This document shows positions 35,880 to 45,103 of a stretch of 56,979 bases of DNA, one piece after another. Position numbers and translations under genes: made by a program. This DNA is from Clostridiales bacterium. GTDB lineage: Bacteria > Bacillota > Clostridia > Oscillospirales > Butyricicoccaceae. The stretch covers positions 1 to 56,979 of the forward strand of contig JALFIV010000005.1 of the NCBI GenBank assembly GCA_022775385.1, in the 5' to 3' direction. Each line of letters starts with the position of its first letter. Within the stretch, counting starts at the first letter, position 1. Below the pieces are notes generated by a model. That model saw only the letters and a program-made list of their open reading frames with translations, did no database searches and was not told the origin of the DNA.

Positions 35880-37847
35880 TCAATCTTCCTGATTTTCCAG
35901 CTCACGGATCCGATCTCGCAGTTCCGCGGCAATTTCGAATTCCAGCATCTTTGCCGCCTCACGCATCTGCTGGGTAAGCTTTTTGATAGCAGCCTCACGC
36001 TGTGCGCGGTTCAGTTTTTTCTGATTCATCGCCGCACCGACACCCGGCGTCGCGGAGATTTCGATGACCTCTCGGACATCCTTGATGATGGTTCTCGGCA
36101 CTATCCCGTGTTCTCTGTTGTAGGCCTGCTGAATCGAGCGGCGGCGCTCGGTCTCCTGAATTGCGCGGTCCATCGACGGTGTGACGGTGTCCGCATACAG
36201 AATAACCTGACCGGATGCGTTTCTTGCCGCGCGGCCGATGGTCTGAACGAGCGAGGTCTCCGAGCGCAGAAAGCCTTCTTTATCGGCGTCCAGAATCGCA
36301 ATCAGCGAAACCTCCGGAATGTCCAGCCCCTCTCGAAGCAGGTTGATACCGACCAGTACATCAAATACACCCAGACGCAGATCGCGGATGAGCTCCATAC
36401 GCTCGATGGTTTTGACGTCGTGGTGCATATAGCGGACGCGGATATCGACGCCTTCCAGATAGCTGGTCAGATCCTCCGCCATCTTTTTGGTCAGCGTTGT
36501 GACGAGCACGCGTTCCTTTTTCGCGGTGCGCGCGTTGATTTCACCGATTAAATCGTCGATCTGTCCCTCCACCGGATGGATTTCAATCTCCGGATCGACG
36601 AGACCGGTCGGACGGATGACCTGTTCAACGACCTGACCGGCGCGGGAGCGCTCATACTCCGCCGGCGTCGCGCTGACATAGATCGCCTGATGAATGCGCT
36701 CCTGAAACTCCGGGAAGGTCAAGGGGCGGTTGTCATATGCCGACGGCAGACGGAATCCGTTGTCAATCAGGCTCTTTTTTCTTGCCGCGTCGCCGTGGTA
36801 CATCGCGCGGACCTGCGGCAGTGTCGCGTGGGATTCATCCACAAACAGCAGGAAATCGTCCGGGAAATAGTCCAGCAGCGTATACGGCGCAGACCCGGGC
36901 TTTCTTCCCGACATGATGCGCGAATAGTTCTCAATCCCGCTGCAAAATCCGATTTCCTGCAGCATTTCCATATCGTAGTTGGTCCGCTGTGCGATCCGCT
37001 GTGCCTCGACCAGTTTTCCGTTGTCTTCAAACCATTTGACGCGCTCGTCCATCTCCCGTCGGATTTCCTCGATCGCCTGTTCCATTTTATCCTTCGGCGT
37101 GACATAGTGGGACGCCGGATAAATCGCCACATGCTGGAGATCGCAGGTGCGTTCGCCGGTCAACGGGTTGATCTCGCTGATGCGGTCAATTTCATCGCCG
37201 AAGAATTCAACACGAACCGCGTAGGAATCCGTATAAACCGGCCAAATCTCCACGGTGTCGCCGCGGACGCGGAATCGGTTGCGCTCAAATGCGATGTCAT
37301 TGCGCTCGTACTGAATTTCGATCAGCTTTCGGATCAGATCATCCCGCTCGCGTTCCATACCGGGGCGGAGGGAAATCACCATGTTTTTGTAGTCGATCGG
37401 ATCACCGAGCGAATAGATACAGGAAACCGATGCGACGATAATCACATCGCGCCGCTCAAACAGTGCAGAGGTCGCAGAGTGACGCAGGCGCTCAATCTCG
37501 TCGTTGATCGCAGAATCCTTTTCGATATAGGTGTCAGTTGATGCGATATACGCCTCCGGCTGATAGTAGTCATAATAGGATACGAAGTATTCCACTGCAT
37601 TATCCGGAAAGAACTCCCGGAATTCGCTACAGAGCTGTGCCGCCAGCGTCTTGTTGTGAGCGAGCACCAATGTCGGCCGATTGACCTGAGCGATGACGTT
37701 GGCCATGGTAAACGTCTTGCCCGATCCGGTGACACCGAGCAGAACCTGATCGTCCAAACCGGCATTCAGTCCGTTGACCAGTTTTTCAATTGCCTGCGGC
37801 TGGTCGCCGGTCGGCTGATACGGCGATTTCAGATGAAAGTGATCCAT
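35880..37847 (-). CDS. uvrB: Excinuclease ABC subunit B
   Basis: The protein is 655 residues. Walker A GVTGSGKT is at 38-45, followed by helicase motifs, the beta-hairpin region [19 protein letters not shown] and [11 protein letters not shown]-terminal UVR domain ([20 protein letters not shown]) contacts UvrC. Two ATGs lie side by side at 37850 and 37847. The second is chosen because GGAG then has normal spacing. In-frame codons to 37913 would overlap the promoter. Confidence 0.98.
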   Translation of the reverse strand: MDHFHLKSPYQPTGDQPQAIEKLVNGLNAGLDDQVLLGVTGSGKTFTMANVIAQVNRPTLVLAHNKTLAAQLCSEFREFFPDNAVEYFVSYYDYYQPEAYIASTDTYIEKDSAINDEIERLRHSATSALFERRDVIIVASVSCIYSLGDPIDYKNMVISLRPGMERERDDLIRKLIEIQYERNDIAFERNRFRVRGDTVEIWPVYTDSYAVRVEFFGDEIDRISEINPLTGERTCDLQHVAIYPASHYVTPKDKMEQAIEEIRREMDERVKWFEDNGKLVEAQRIAQRTNYDMEMLQEIGFCSGIENYSRIMSGRKPGSAPYTLLDYFPDDFLLFVDESHATLPQVRAMYHGDAARKKSLIDNGFRLPSAYDNRPLTFPEFQERIHQAIYVSATPAEYERSRAGQVVEQVIRPTGLVDPEIEIHPVEGQIDDLIGEINARTAKKERVLVTTLTKKMAEDLTSYLEGVDIRVRYMHHDVKTIERMELIRDLRLGVFDVLVGINLLREGLDIPEVSLIAILDADKEGFLRSETSLVQTIGRAARNASGQVILYADTVTPSMDRAIQETERRRSIQQAYNREHGIVPRTIIKDVREVIEISATPGVGAAMNQKKLNRAQREAAIKKLTQQMREAAKMLEFEIAAELRDRIRELENQED

Positions 37848-37884
37848 CATGTTCTCCTTCCCTGTACTGCTGGATAATGCCTTG

Positions 37885-37913
37885 ATTATACCACGGATTA
37901 CACGAAAGCTCAA
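37885..37913 (-). promoter_or_regulatory. Strong promoter for uvrB-uvrA
   Basis: TTGAGC (37913-37908), 17 bases, then TATAAT (37890-37885) preceded by TGG. The start codon is ~35 bases downstream. I saw no clear LexA-like (Cheo) box near it. Confidence 0.82.
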
Positions 37914-37947
37914 GAGAAGAATAGCACAAATGTTCGATTGCTTTCAG

Positions 37948-37976
37948 AAAAGAAAAAGGCGGTTTTTCTCCCGCCT
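37948..37976 (-). terminator. Terminator after radC
   Basis: AGGCGG (37976-37971) pairs with CCGCCT (37962-37957), followed by TTTTCTTTTC. It lies 18 bases past the radC stop and upstream of the uvrB promoter. Confidence 0.75.
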
Positions 37977-37994
37977 CTCTTGTTTTTTCTGTGT

Positions 37995-38660
37995 TTACAG
38001 TCCGGTTCCGGCGACTGAGGTCCACTCGTCTCCTGCGACGATGATATGATCGGCCAGACGGACACCGATACGCCGCAGCTGGTCGCGGATCTGCCGGGTC
38101 TCGATAAAGTCCTCACGTGACGGAACACAGATTCCGCCGGGATGATTGTGCGCCAGAATAACGCTTGTTGCATTCCAACGAAGCACCTCACGGAGCATCG
38201 TACGGTAGTCCACCTGCACGGAGGACGGATTTCCCTCCGCCAGCGCCTTGACGGCGAGCAGACGGCAGCTGTTGTCCAGCATCATGATTGTAATCAGCTC
38301 ATTGACATGACCGATATAATAATCTGTCAGATAATTCCCCGCCTTTTCCGAACAGTCGAAGATGGTCTCGGTATGACCGGACAGGCGGTATCGGCGGAAC
38401 AGCGGCGGAATCAGGTGGATCAGTCCGGCGGTCTTTTCTCCCACACCGGAGATCTTTTGCAGATCCGAAGGGTCGGCGTCGAAAACAGCGCGCAGCGATC
38501 CGTAGTGATCCAGCAGGCGGTGTGCGAGCGGATTGACATCTCCGCGCGGGATGACATAGTACAGAAGAAGCTCCAGCACCTCGTGGTCGCTGAAATTATC
38601 CAGTCCGTGTTCCAAAAACCGTTGTTTCATCCGATCCCGATGTCCATCATGTACTGACAT
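37995..38660 (-). CDS. radC: RadC/JAB-domain protein
   Basis: The protein is 221 residues. The N-terminal helix-hairpin-helix part (LQKISGVGEKTAGLIHLI) is followed by the JAB/MPN metalloprotease-like domain with HNHPGG and a downstream SREDFIETR segment. RadC was named for DNA repair, but its role is unsettled. The start at 38660 has GAGGAG upstream, and the upstream extension to 38699 lacks homology. It follows the MocR-type gene by 25 bases and probably shares its promoter. Confidence 0.93.
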   Translation of the reverse strand: MSVHDGHRDRMKQRFLEHGLDNFSDHEVLELLLYYVIPRGDVNPLAHRLLDHYGSLRAVFDADPSDLQKISGVGEKTAGLIHLIPPLFRRYRLSGHTETIFDCSEKAGNYLTDYYIGHVNELITIMMLDNSCRLLAVKALAEGNPSSVQVDYRTMLREVLRWNATSVILAHNHPGGICVPSREDFIETRQIRDQLRRIGVRLADHIIVAGDEWTSVAGTGL

Positions 38661-38685
38661 GCCGTCTCCTCTCCCGTGTTTTGCA

Positions 38686-40038
38686 TTACCAAATTTCACT
38701 CAGCCGCCGAATCGCCGGCGCGATATCCTGTTCCGAAATACCCGCGCTGGAGAGATAGAAATCCGTTGTCGCACCGATCTGATGTCCCATCCGATAGGAT
38801 GACATCGGAACAATGCGGATTCCCTCCTCTTCCGCCCGATCCCGGAGTTCTTTTGCGTCGTACACGCCGTGCAGAGAGAGAATGACATGCATACCGGTGT
38901 CATTCGGACGGATCGCAGCGCGGGTTCCAAAGTAGCGCTCGACCGAATCCTCGATGCAGGCATTCTTCCGTGCGTAGATGCGGCGCAGGCGGCGCACCTG
39001 ACGTTCCAATCGTCCCTCTTCCATAAACCGCGCCATAGTCAGCTGTTCGATCGTGCTGGAGGTCTGGTTATACTGGTCTGCAATCGCCTGATACAGCGGG
39101 AGCAGACGATCCGGCAGAACGGCATAGCTGATGCGGATGGAGGGCGGCAGGAGCTTGGAAAACGTGCCGAGATAAATCACCCGGCCGTCCTCATCCAGAC
39201 CGGACAATGTCGCAAGCGGTTTTCCGGTATAGCGCAGTTCGCCGTCGTAGTCGTCTTCAAAGACGATGGCATTGCGCCGTTTGGCCCACTGCATGAGCTG
39301 AATACGCTTCCGGTGCGGGATGGTTGCGCCGTATGGGAACGAATGAGAGGGAGACAGATACACCATGTTGGCTTTGGATTCTTCCAGTTCCTCCAGATTG
39401 ATTCCCGTACTGCTTCCCGCCACAAAAACCGTTTCATATCCATGATCGGCAAAAATCCGATGACCTTTTCGGAATCCCGGATCTTCAAATGCAATGCGCA
39501 TCTGCGTCTTGTCAAACATCTCGCACAGAATACTGAGCAGGCTTTGAATACCGGCGCTCACCACGATGTTCTGCGGCTGTGCGTAGACACCACGTCCGGC
39601 AGATAAATACTTGGAAATCTGCTCGCGCAGGGCATATTCCCCCTGCGTCTCGCCATAGCGCAGAAAATAATTCTGCTCACTCATCGCCGCGCGCGACAGG
39701 CGGCGCCAGATCGTAAAGTCAAACGAACCGGCATCCAATGTCTTGCCGGAAAAATCATATCGGATTTCCGGCGTCTGCGGCGCACAGGGCGATGGCGCTT
39801 GTTCGGTGCGTGACGGCCGTTTGGGCAGACTGTTGACATAGTATCCGCTCTGCGGAACACAGGTGACCAGTCCGTCGGCACAGAGCTGCTCGTATGCGGT
39901 CTCCACTGTAGTCCGGCTGACAGAGTAGTCCCGCGTCATCTGCCGGATGGACGGGAGACGCATGCCGTCGGAAATCCGTCCGGACAGGATTTCATCCCGC
40001 ACCTGAAGATATAGATTCTGATACAGCGGCTGTTTCAT
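38686..40038 (-). CDS. MocR/PdxR-family regulator (GntR helix-turn-helix fused to aminotransferase domain)
   Basis: The protein is 450 residues. An N-terminal GntR winged helix (~1-70, with RLPSIRQMTRDYSVSRTTVETAYEQL) joins a fold type I aminotransferase domain with the PLP lysine in GTFSKLLPPSIRISY. MocR proteins sense PLP or PLP-amino acid adducts and control vitamin B6 or amino-acid genes. Start at 40038 overlaps the GNAT stop (ATGA). Its operon partners, a GNAT enzyme and radC, are not usual MocR targets, and no pdxST genes are near. Confidence 0.93.
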   Translation of the reverse strand: MKQPLYQNLYLQVRDEILSGRISDGMRLPSIRQMTRDYSVSRTTVETAYEQLCADGLVTCVPQSGYYVNSLPKRPSRTEQAPSPCAPQTPEIRYDFSGKTLDAGSFDFTIWRRLSRAAMSEQNYFLRYGETQGEYALREQISKYLSAGRGVYAQPQNIVVSAGIQSLLSILCEMFDKTQMRIAFEDPGFRKGHRIFADHGYETVFVAGSSTGINLEELEESKANMVYLSPSHSFPYGATIPHRKRIQLMQWAKRRNAIVFEDDYDGELRYTGKPLATLSGLDEDGRVIYLGTFSKLLPPSIRISYAVLPDRLLPLYQAIADQYNQTSSTIEQLTMARFMEEGRLERQVRRLRRIYARKNACIEDSVERYFGTRAAIRPNDTGMHVILSLHGVYDAKELRDRAEEEGIRIVPMSSYRMGHQIGATTDFYLSSAGISEQDIAPAIRRLSEIW

Positions 40039-40643
40039 GCTTTTGCTCCATGAATCCGGGAGGCGTAGAATTCCAGAACGCCCTGACAGAATGCCGGGTC
40101 CGGAATCTGCGGATACGGGATGATCGGCCGCGGCACGCCCTGATGCTGACGGAGCGATTTTCCCATCCAGATGACATCGCGCCATTCTCCGAATTTGAAC
40201 ATGCTGTTGCGGTACACACCCATGTATTCAAAGCCCATGGATTTATGAAAGGACATGCTCCGCTCATTCGGACAGGTGATGCCGACATAAATGCTGTAAT
40301 ACCCCTGATAGGTCAGCAGTTCGTCCAATGCGCCGTACAGCGCGGAGGCAATTCCCATTCGGTGAAAGCCTTTTTTCGTGTAAATCGATGTCTCACACGA
40401 CCACTGATATCCCGCGCGGGTGCGGTGCGGAGAGGCATAGGCATAACCGACAATCTCATCGCCGCGCTCACAGCACAGCCACGGTGTCAGTTTGGTAAAT
40501 GTCTCTATCCGTCCGCGGAATTCCTCCAGTGTCGGCGGTACATATTCACTTGATACCGTCGTGTCGGTCACATAGGGAGCATACAGCGCAAGCATCTGCG
40601 GCGCATCCCGCTTTGTGACCGGACGAATGATAAACTCACTCAC
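40035..40643 (-). CDS. GNAT-family N-acetyltransferase (phosphinothricin/Pat-like)
   Basis: The protein is 202 residues. The acetyl-CoA loop region is KGFHRMGIASALYGALDELL, and VGITCPNERSMSFHKSMGFEYMGVYRNSMFKFGEW is laid out as in phosphinothricin acetyltransferase-like proteins that act on small amines or amino acids. The ~25-residue C-terminal tail is longer than usual. The substrate is unknown. It is the first gene of the GNAT-MocR-radC operon, so the regulator may control its own enzyme. Confidence 0.88.
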   Translation of the reverse strand: MSEFIIRPVTKRDAPQMLALYAPYVTDTTVSSEYVPPTLEEFRGRIETFTKLTPWLCCERGDEIVGYAYASPHRTRAGYQWSCETSIYTKKGFHRMGIASALYGALDELLTYQGYYSIYVGITCPNERSMSFHKSMGFEYMGVYRNSMFKFGEWRDVIWMGKSLRQHQGVPRPIIPYPQIPDPAFCQGVLEFYASRIHGAKA

Positions 40644-40698
40644 GATATTCCAAATCCTTACTGTCGTTCAATTCCTCTTTTCCGAGGTCTTCCCGTAA

Positions 40699-40727
40699 AT
40701 TGTACCATTCGCAATCCGGATGGTCAA
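40699..40727 (-). promoter_or_regulatory. Strong promoter for GNAT-MocR-radC
   Basis: TTGACC (40727-40722), 17 bases, then TACAAT (40704-40699) preceded by TGG. The -35 overlaps the last codons of the metallophosphoesterase gene. Confidence 0.8.
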
Positions 40728-41458
40728 CCGGACTTTTGCGATTCGGGAGACCCGGCAATCGTTTCCCCCAGCGCAATCAGCCGCTGATTCAGGCAGGTGT
40801 GCCGATCATCCACCGTTCGGTCCTCATGAAAATGCCCGAAATACCAATGGCGAAAGCGCAGTGTGTCGTTTAACCAGTCGAGATATCCGCACAGCTCCTG
40901 ATCCCGGATGTCCGGAGAGTATCCCATTTGACGGATAATACGCTGCGGGGCAGTATGAGTGAGAACATAATCCATAGAGTACCCGCAGTGTTCCAGTGTT
41001 TTCCCTGCAGTCCGGTAATCATCCGCTGTCGGAAGTTCCTGTTTCCACCAGATCTGATGACCATACATGGTCTGATACGTGAGACGAAAGGCACGATCCG
41101 TACTGGCGGCGCCGCCCATGACGAAAAAAGAGTGCCCCTCGATCTCATACATCTGTCCGCGCATCAGATGCAGAATATTGTGACGCACTGCATGAACCGA
41201 ACCGCCGTGCCACTGCTGCACCGGGAGGGAATCCAGATAGTCAAAATTCTCGTGGTTTCCGTCACAAAACGCGATGGCAACCGGCAGTTTTGCGATTTCA
41301 TCCAACAGAGCGTGTTCTGTTCTATCATTCAACATGACATATCCGAAATCTCCGCAGACCAGAAGCAGTGCATCCTGTTCTGACCGATTCCGTAGCTCCG
41401 TTATTGTCGATTTCATCCGTTCTGCACTCCCGTGCATGTCGCCGGTGACAAAAATCAT
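40724..41458 (-). CDS. Calcineurin-like metallophosphoesterase
   Basis: The protein is 244 residues. Metal-binding motifs are GDMHG (6-10), VCGDFGY, DGNHENFD, and HTAPQ and GHFH near the C-terminus. The family hydrolyses phosphodiesters or monoesters, and a substrate cannot be named. It has its own promoter at 41498-41525. ATG at 41458 follows GAGGGAGG. Confidence 0.87.
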   Translation of the reverse strand: MIFVTGDMHGSAERMKSTITELRNRSEQDALLLVCGDFGYVMLNDRTEHALLDEIAKLPVAIAFCDGNHENFDYLDSLPVQQWHGGSVHAVRHNILHLMRGQMYEIEGHSFFVMGGAASTDRAFRLTYQTMYGHQIWWKQELPTADDYRTAGKTLEHCGYSMDYVLTHTAPQRIIRQMGYSPDIRDQELCGYLDWLNDTLRFRHWYFGHFHEDRTVDDRHTCLNQRLIALGETIAGSPESQKSG

Positions 41459-41497
41459 ACCGGAATCGCCTCCCTCATTCTTTCCTATTCTTTTTCA

Positions 41498-41525
41498 ATT
41501 TTACCACAAACAGGTGTTTTTGCAA
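41498..41525 (-). promoter_or_regulatory. Promoter for the metallophosphoesterase gene
   Basis: TTGCAA (41525-41520), 16 bases, then TAAAAT (41503-41498) preceded by TGG. Confidence 0.65.
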
Positions 41526-41529
41526 ATGG

Positions 41530-41556
41530 AAACGCCGTACCGGAGATGGTACGGCG
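41530..41556 (-). terminator. Terminator after the lipoprotein gene
   Basis: CGCCGTACC (41556-41548) pairs perfectly with GGTACGGCG (41541-41533) around a 6-base loop, followed by TTTCC. The T tract is short. Confidence 0.75.
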
Positions 41557-41586
41557 AATTTGCTTCCTTTTACGCAGTATAGTATG

Positions 41587-42207
41587 TTACGGTATGATCT
41601 CGCTGTCATAGTCGATAATAGCCTGTTCCCCGTCGACCACACCGGTGTACAGCACCGAACCATCGGTTGCAACGAAGATATAACGCAGAGTTTTTGCTCC
41701 CGCCTCTGCGTCTTCTTCATCCTCCGCCCAGCTCTGACGGTAAATATAATAGGACTGTCCGTCGATCTCATCCGCGCGCACCAGCGTATAGGCATAGGCA
41801 TACCCGCTGCCGGCATCCTCGGTATCAAAGTGGTCGATGATCATCTGAAGCGCATCATCCTGTGTGATTTCGGTCCGTGCCTCGCCGTCCTGCGCTTCCG
41901 CATCTTCTATGGTTTCTTCCCCGGTATCCGCCGGACTTTGTTCAATTTCCGGCAGATCGTCCTCCGGTTCCCCGGAGCCGCTCCCCTCCGACAGCTCGTC
42001 CTCATCCGGTGCCGTGGAATCGGTGTCTGAATCATCCGGCTGTCCGGCCGCTGTCTCCGGCAATTCAGACTGTGAAGCAGAAGAACCCTCCTGTTCCGTC
42101 TGTCCGCCGGCGGGGTCCGCCGATTGAGGTTTTGATCCGCAGGCCGTCAGACCTGCGAACAGACAGGCGCACAGCGTCAGCGCCAAGAATCGTTTCCAAA
42201 GTTTCAC
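41587..42207 (-). CDS. Lipoprotein with an acidic linker and a C-terminal globular domain
   Basis: The protein is 206 residues. A signal peptide ends in the lipobox LTAC with Cys23 as the lipidation site. Residues ~25-110 are a low-complexity stretch very rich in Asp, Glu, Ser, Pro and Gly, probably a spacer holding the domain off the membrane. Residues ~112-206 form a compact domain (DALQMIIDHFD, YAYAYTLVRADEIDGQSYYIYRQSW, LRYIFVATDGSVLYTG) that resembles a PepSY-like or small beta-sheet domain. I cannot name the family. It starts 11 bases after the flavodoxin/ferredoxin gene stop and is likely co-transcribed. Confidence 0.82.
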   Translation of the reverse strand: MKLWKRFLALTLCACLFAGLTACGSKPQSADPAGGQTEQEGSSASQSELPETAAGQPDDSDTDSTAPDEDELSEGSGSGEPEDDLPEIEQSPADTGEETIEDAEAQDGEARTEITQDDALQMIIDHFDTEDAGSGYAYAYTLVRADEIDGQSYYIYRQSWAEDEEDAEAGAKTLRYIFVATDGSVLYTGVVDGEQAIIDYDSEIIP

Positions 42208-42218
42208 GAGATATCCTC

Positions 42219-43040
42219 CTAAAAAATTTCCGGCTCTGCGCGGCGCGCAAAACCCTCTTCCAGTTCATGCTGATGATAGAGATACTTTTCATCGTCATAG
42301 TATTTCGCCTGTTTGGGACATTTCTTGACACAAGCGCCGCATTTGATGCAGATTCCGGAAATGACAGCCGGATCGCCTCGGTCAATCGATCCCATCGGGC
42401 AGACAGATGCACAGATGCCGCAGTGGTCACAGTCCGGTTTGGTCTTAGGCTTGACCTTCAGAATATTGACCGGATTGCCCGCTCTGTCGCGGGGCGTGTA
42501 GTACGGACGCACGGGTGTATGTCCCCGAACCGGAACCGGACGCTCCGGCATCGGCTCTGCACCGGTCACACGGGCAACAACAAGGTCTGCCAGTTCATCT
42601 GCGTGAGACAGGTCCTCCGCATCCGGACGGCCTGCCGCCAGTGAATAAGAAAACGAATGCTCCCCGATAAAGGCACCTGCCGCGACGGTACGGAATCCGT
42701 TGCCCTCCAAAACGTCGCGCAGTTCAATCAGCGCATCGTCATAGTTTCTGTTTCCATACAGAACAACCGGTACTGCCGGGGTATTCTTGCCGGAAAATCC
42801 GGACTGAACAAACGGCAGCAGCAGATTGGGAATGCGGCCGGCATACACCGGAACACCGAAAATCACCAGTTCGTTTTCCGCAAATGCGGTCATGCTTTTT
42901 CTCGCCCCGGGCAGAGTAAAATCAACCGTCCGAACCGGAGCATCCAGCAGATCAGCTGCACGCTGTGCAATGCGTGAGACTACGGTTTTGGTTGTGTCAG
43001 TTGCGCTGAAATATACTGCCGCAACAGAGTGTATGTTCAC
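42219..43040 (-). CDS. EFR1-type flavodoxin/ferredoxin fusion protein
   Basis: The protein is 273 residues. Residues ~1-170 are a flavodoxin-like domain (YFSATDTTKTVVSRIAQ as the FMN phosphate loop, VFGVPVYAGRIPNLL-like segment, VLYGNRNYDDALIELRD). The C-terminus holds two [4Fe-4S] motifs, CDHCGICASVCPMGSI and CIKCGACVKKCP. Proteins of this build carry electrons between cofactors, and their partners are unknown. The start is taken as GTG at 43040 because AAAGGAGG sits 7 bases upstream. The flavodoxin domain begins there, and the -35 of the predicted promoter overlaps the longer version. Confidence 0.87.
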   Translation of the reverse strand: MNIHSVAAVYFSATDTTKTVVSRIAQRAADLLDAPVRTVDFTLPGARKSMTAFAENELVIFGVPVYAGRIPNLLLPFVQSGFSGKNTPAVPVVLYGNRNYDDALIELRDVLEGNGFRTVAAGAFIGEHSFSYSLAAGRPDAEDLSHADELADLVVARVTGAEPMPERPVPVRGHTPVRPYYTPRDRAGNPVNILKVKPKTKPDCDHCGICASVCPMGSIDRGDPAVISGICIKCGACVKKCPKQAKYYDDEKYLYHQHELEEGFARRAEPEIF

Positions 43041-43098
43041 AGCAGCGCCTCCTTTCCATGAAAAACAGAACGTATCTGCGCCTCTCGTTCCTGTGATT

Positions 43099-43127
43099 AA
43101 CATATCATTCCAGCCGCACGACGTCAA
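43099..43127 (-). promoter_or_regulatory. Promoter for the EFR1-lipoprotein operon
   Basis: TTGACG (43127-43122), 17 bases, then TATGTT (43104-43099). It lies about 60 bases before the GTG start codon. Confidence 0.65.
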
Positions 43128-43230
43128 TAACCCGTTCTTAAATTTTTTGTATCTTTTTCCTTTTCCCGCGCAAAATCTCAGGAAATCTGGGAGAATCTTT
43201 CCTGAACTGCCGTTTCATGGCGGAAATCGG

Positions 43231-43259
43231 TTGACTTTTTTCATCAATTGTGTTACGGT
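43231..43259 (+). promoter_or_regulatory. Candidate promoter for the acyl-CoA synthetase gene
   Basis: TTGACT (43231-43236), 17 bases, then TACGGT (43254-43259) preceded by TGT. The -10 is weak, but the -35 and extension are good. The predicted leader is ~80 bases. Confidence 0.45.
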
Positions 43260-43345
43260 AAATGTACTTTGCTTGGTAAAAGTTTTAAAGAGCTAAAGTT
43301 ACCAGATGAAGTGATCATTTCAGTTAAGAAAGAGGGAAACTCTCC

Positions 43346-44983
43346 ATGCCAATTACCGAATTACTGGAGAAAAACTGTCAGCTGTACGGCGATGAAGTCT
43401 GCCTGGTCGAGCTGAATCCGGAAATCAAAGAAATCCGCCGCGTCACATGGAAGGAATACGATCTGATGGAGCCGACACCGGCCTCCTCCTTCCGCCGTGA
43501 AATCACGTGGAATGTTTTTAACGAAAAGGCAAACCGGTTTGCGAACCTTCTGCTCAGCCGCGGCATCGGCAAGGGCGACAAGGTTGCAATTCTGATGATG
43601 AACTGTCTGGAATGGCTGCCGATTTACTTCGGTGTCCTCAAGACCGGTGCGCTTGCCGTTCCGTTCAACTTCCGTTATGATACCGATGAAATCAAGTATT
43701 GTGCCGATCTCGCCGAGGTCAAGGTCATTGTCTTCGGCTCCAACTTCATCGGACGAATCGAGCCGATTGCCGATGAGCTGAGCGCAAACCGCCTGCTGTT
43801 CTATGTCGGCGACGGCATATGTCCGTCGTTTGCCGAGGACTATTCCGAACTGTCCGCCAACTGCTCCAGCCAGTCTCCGAACATCCCGCTGTCGGATGAG
43901 GATGATGCCGCGATCTACTTCTCGTCCGGCACCACCGGTTTCCCAAAGGCGATTCTCCACAATCACGAGAGCCTGATGCATTCCGCACGCGTCGAGCAGG
44001 CACACCACGGACAGACTCACGAGGATGTCTTCCTCTGCATTCCGCCGCTGTACCACACGGGCGCGAAAATGCACTGGTTCGGCAGTCTGATTTCCGGCAG
44101 CAAGGCGGTTCTGCTCAAGGGCACCAAACCGAAATATGTCCTCGAAGCGGTCTCCAAGGAAAAGTGCACGATTGTCTGGCTGCTTGTTCCGTGGGCACAG
44201 GATATTCTGGATGCCATCGACCGCGGCGACATCAACCTGGACGATTATACACTGGATCAGTGGCGTCTGATGCACATCGGTGCACAGCCGGTTCCGCCGA
44301 GCCTGATCAAGCGCTGGAAGGCGATCTTCCCGAACCATCAGTACGACACGAACTACGGTCTGAGCGAATCCATCGGACCGGGCTGTGTTCATCTGGGTGT
44401 GGAGAATATCCACAAGGTCGGCTCCATCGGTCTGCCGGGCTATGGCTGGGAGGCAAAGATCGTGGACGAAAACGGCAATGAGATCGAACAGGGCACGGTC
44501 GGCGAACTGTGCGTCAAGGGTCCGGGTGTCATGACCTGCTACTACCGCAACCCGGAGGCAACCGCCGAGGTTCTCAAGGACGGATGGCTGTTTACCGGCG
44601 ATATGGCGCGTCAGGATGAAGACGGCTTCTACTTCCTCGTTGACCGCAAGAAGGATGTCATTATCTCCGGCGGTGAGAACATCTATCCGGTACAGATCGA
44701 GGATGTTCTGCGGCAGATGTCTGCGGTCAAGGATGCCGCTGTCATCGGTATGCCAGATCCCCGTCTGGGAGAAATCACTGCGGCGATCATTGAAGTCAAG
44801 GAGGGCTATACCCTCACTGAGGATGAGGTCAATGAGTTCTGCAAGAAGATGCCGCGTTACAAGCGTCCGAGAAAGGTCATCTTCGCCGATATTCCGCGCA
44901 ATCCGACCGGAAAGATCGAAAAGCCGACGCTGAGAAAGATTTACTGTGTCGACAACCTGGTTGCCAAGGAAAACGAAGCATAA
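43346..44983 (+). CDS. AMP-dependent acyl-CoA synthetase
   Basis: The protein is 545 residues of the ANL superfamily. The P-loop-like motif is IYFSSGTTGFPKAI, then YGLSESIG (A5), the GDMARQDEDGFYFLVDRKKD hinge and GGENIYP. The acylation lysine is in NPTGKIEKPTLR. It activates a carboxylic acid with ATP and forms its CoA thioester. The substrate class, medium-chain, branched or aromatic, is not readable. It lies 220 bases before iorAB and the PaaK-like ligase, which points to aryl or branched acids. GAGGG precedes ATG at 43346. Codon use is strongly biased, suggesting high expression. Confidence 0.92.
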   Translation: MPITELLEKNCQLYGDEVCLVELNPEIKEIRRVTWKEYDLMEPTPASSFRREITWNVFNEKANRFANLLLSRGIGKGDKVAILMMNCLEWLPIYFGVLKTGALAVPFNFRYDTDEIKYCADLAEVKVIVFGSNFIGRIEPIADELSANRLLFYVGDGICPSFAEDYSELSANCSSQSPNIPLSDEDDAAIYFSSGTTGFPKAILHNHESLMHSARVEQAHHGQTHEDVFLCIPPLYHTGAKMHWFGSLISGSKAVLLKGTKPKYVLEAVSKEKCTIVWLLVPWAQDILDAIDRGDINLDDYTLDQWRLMHIGAQPVPPSLIKRWKAIFPNHQYDTNYGLSESIGPGCVHLGVENIHKVGSIGLPGYGWEAKIVDENGNEIEQGTVGELCVKGPGVMTCYYRNPEATAEVLKDGWLFTGDMARQDEDGFYFLVDRKKDVIISGGENIYPVQIEDVLRQMSAVKDAAVIGMPDPRLGEITAAIIEVKEGYTLTEDEVNEFCKKMPRYKRPRKVIFADIPRNPTGKIEKPTLRKIYCVDNLVAKENEA

Positions 44984-44994
44984 TTACACCGTTC

Positions 44995-45030
44995 AATCCC
45001 GCTCTGCATGATCAGGGCGGGATTTTTTTT
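44995..45030 (+). terminator. Terminator after the acyl-CoA synthetase gene
   Basis: AATCCCGC (44995-45002) pairs with GCGGGATT (45017-45024), followed by six more T residues. It lies 11 bases past the stop codon and separates the gene from iorAB. Confidence 0.85.
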
Positions 45031-45074
45031 GCATTATTCTTGCGGTTTTCTGCATTATTTAAAAAAGTTTTGTA

Positions 45075-45103
45075 TTTACTGTTCCGGTTTTTTGTGGTAA
45101 ACT
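45075..45103 (+). promoter_or_regulatory. Promoter for iorAB
   Basis: TTTACT (45075-45080), 17 bases, then TAAACT (45098-45103) preceded by TGG. The predicted leader is ~105 bases and holds an 8-bp hairpin at 45127-45146 closed by a GTGA loop (GGTTTGCC with GGCAAACC). Confidence 0.55.

Larger units (their letters stand above)
43041..43345. other. Divergent intergenic control region between the EFR1 gene and the acyl-CoA synthetase gene
   Basis: These 305 bases hold the minus-strand promoter for the EFR1-lipoprotein operon (43099-43127) and a candidate plus-strand promoter for the synthetase gene (43231-43259). The A/T-rich centre has no gene that I can support. Confidence 0.6.
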
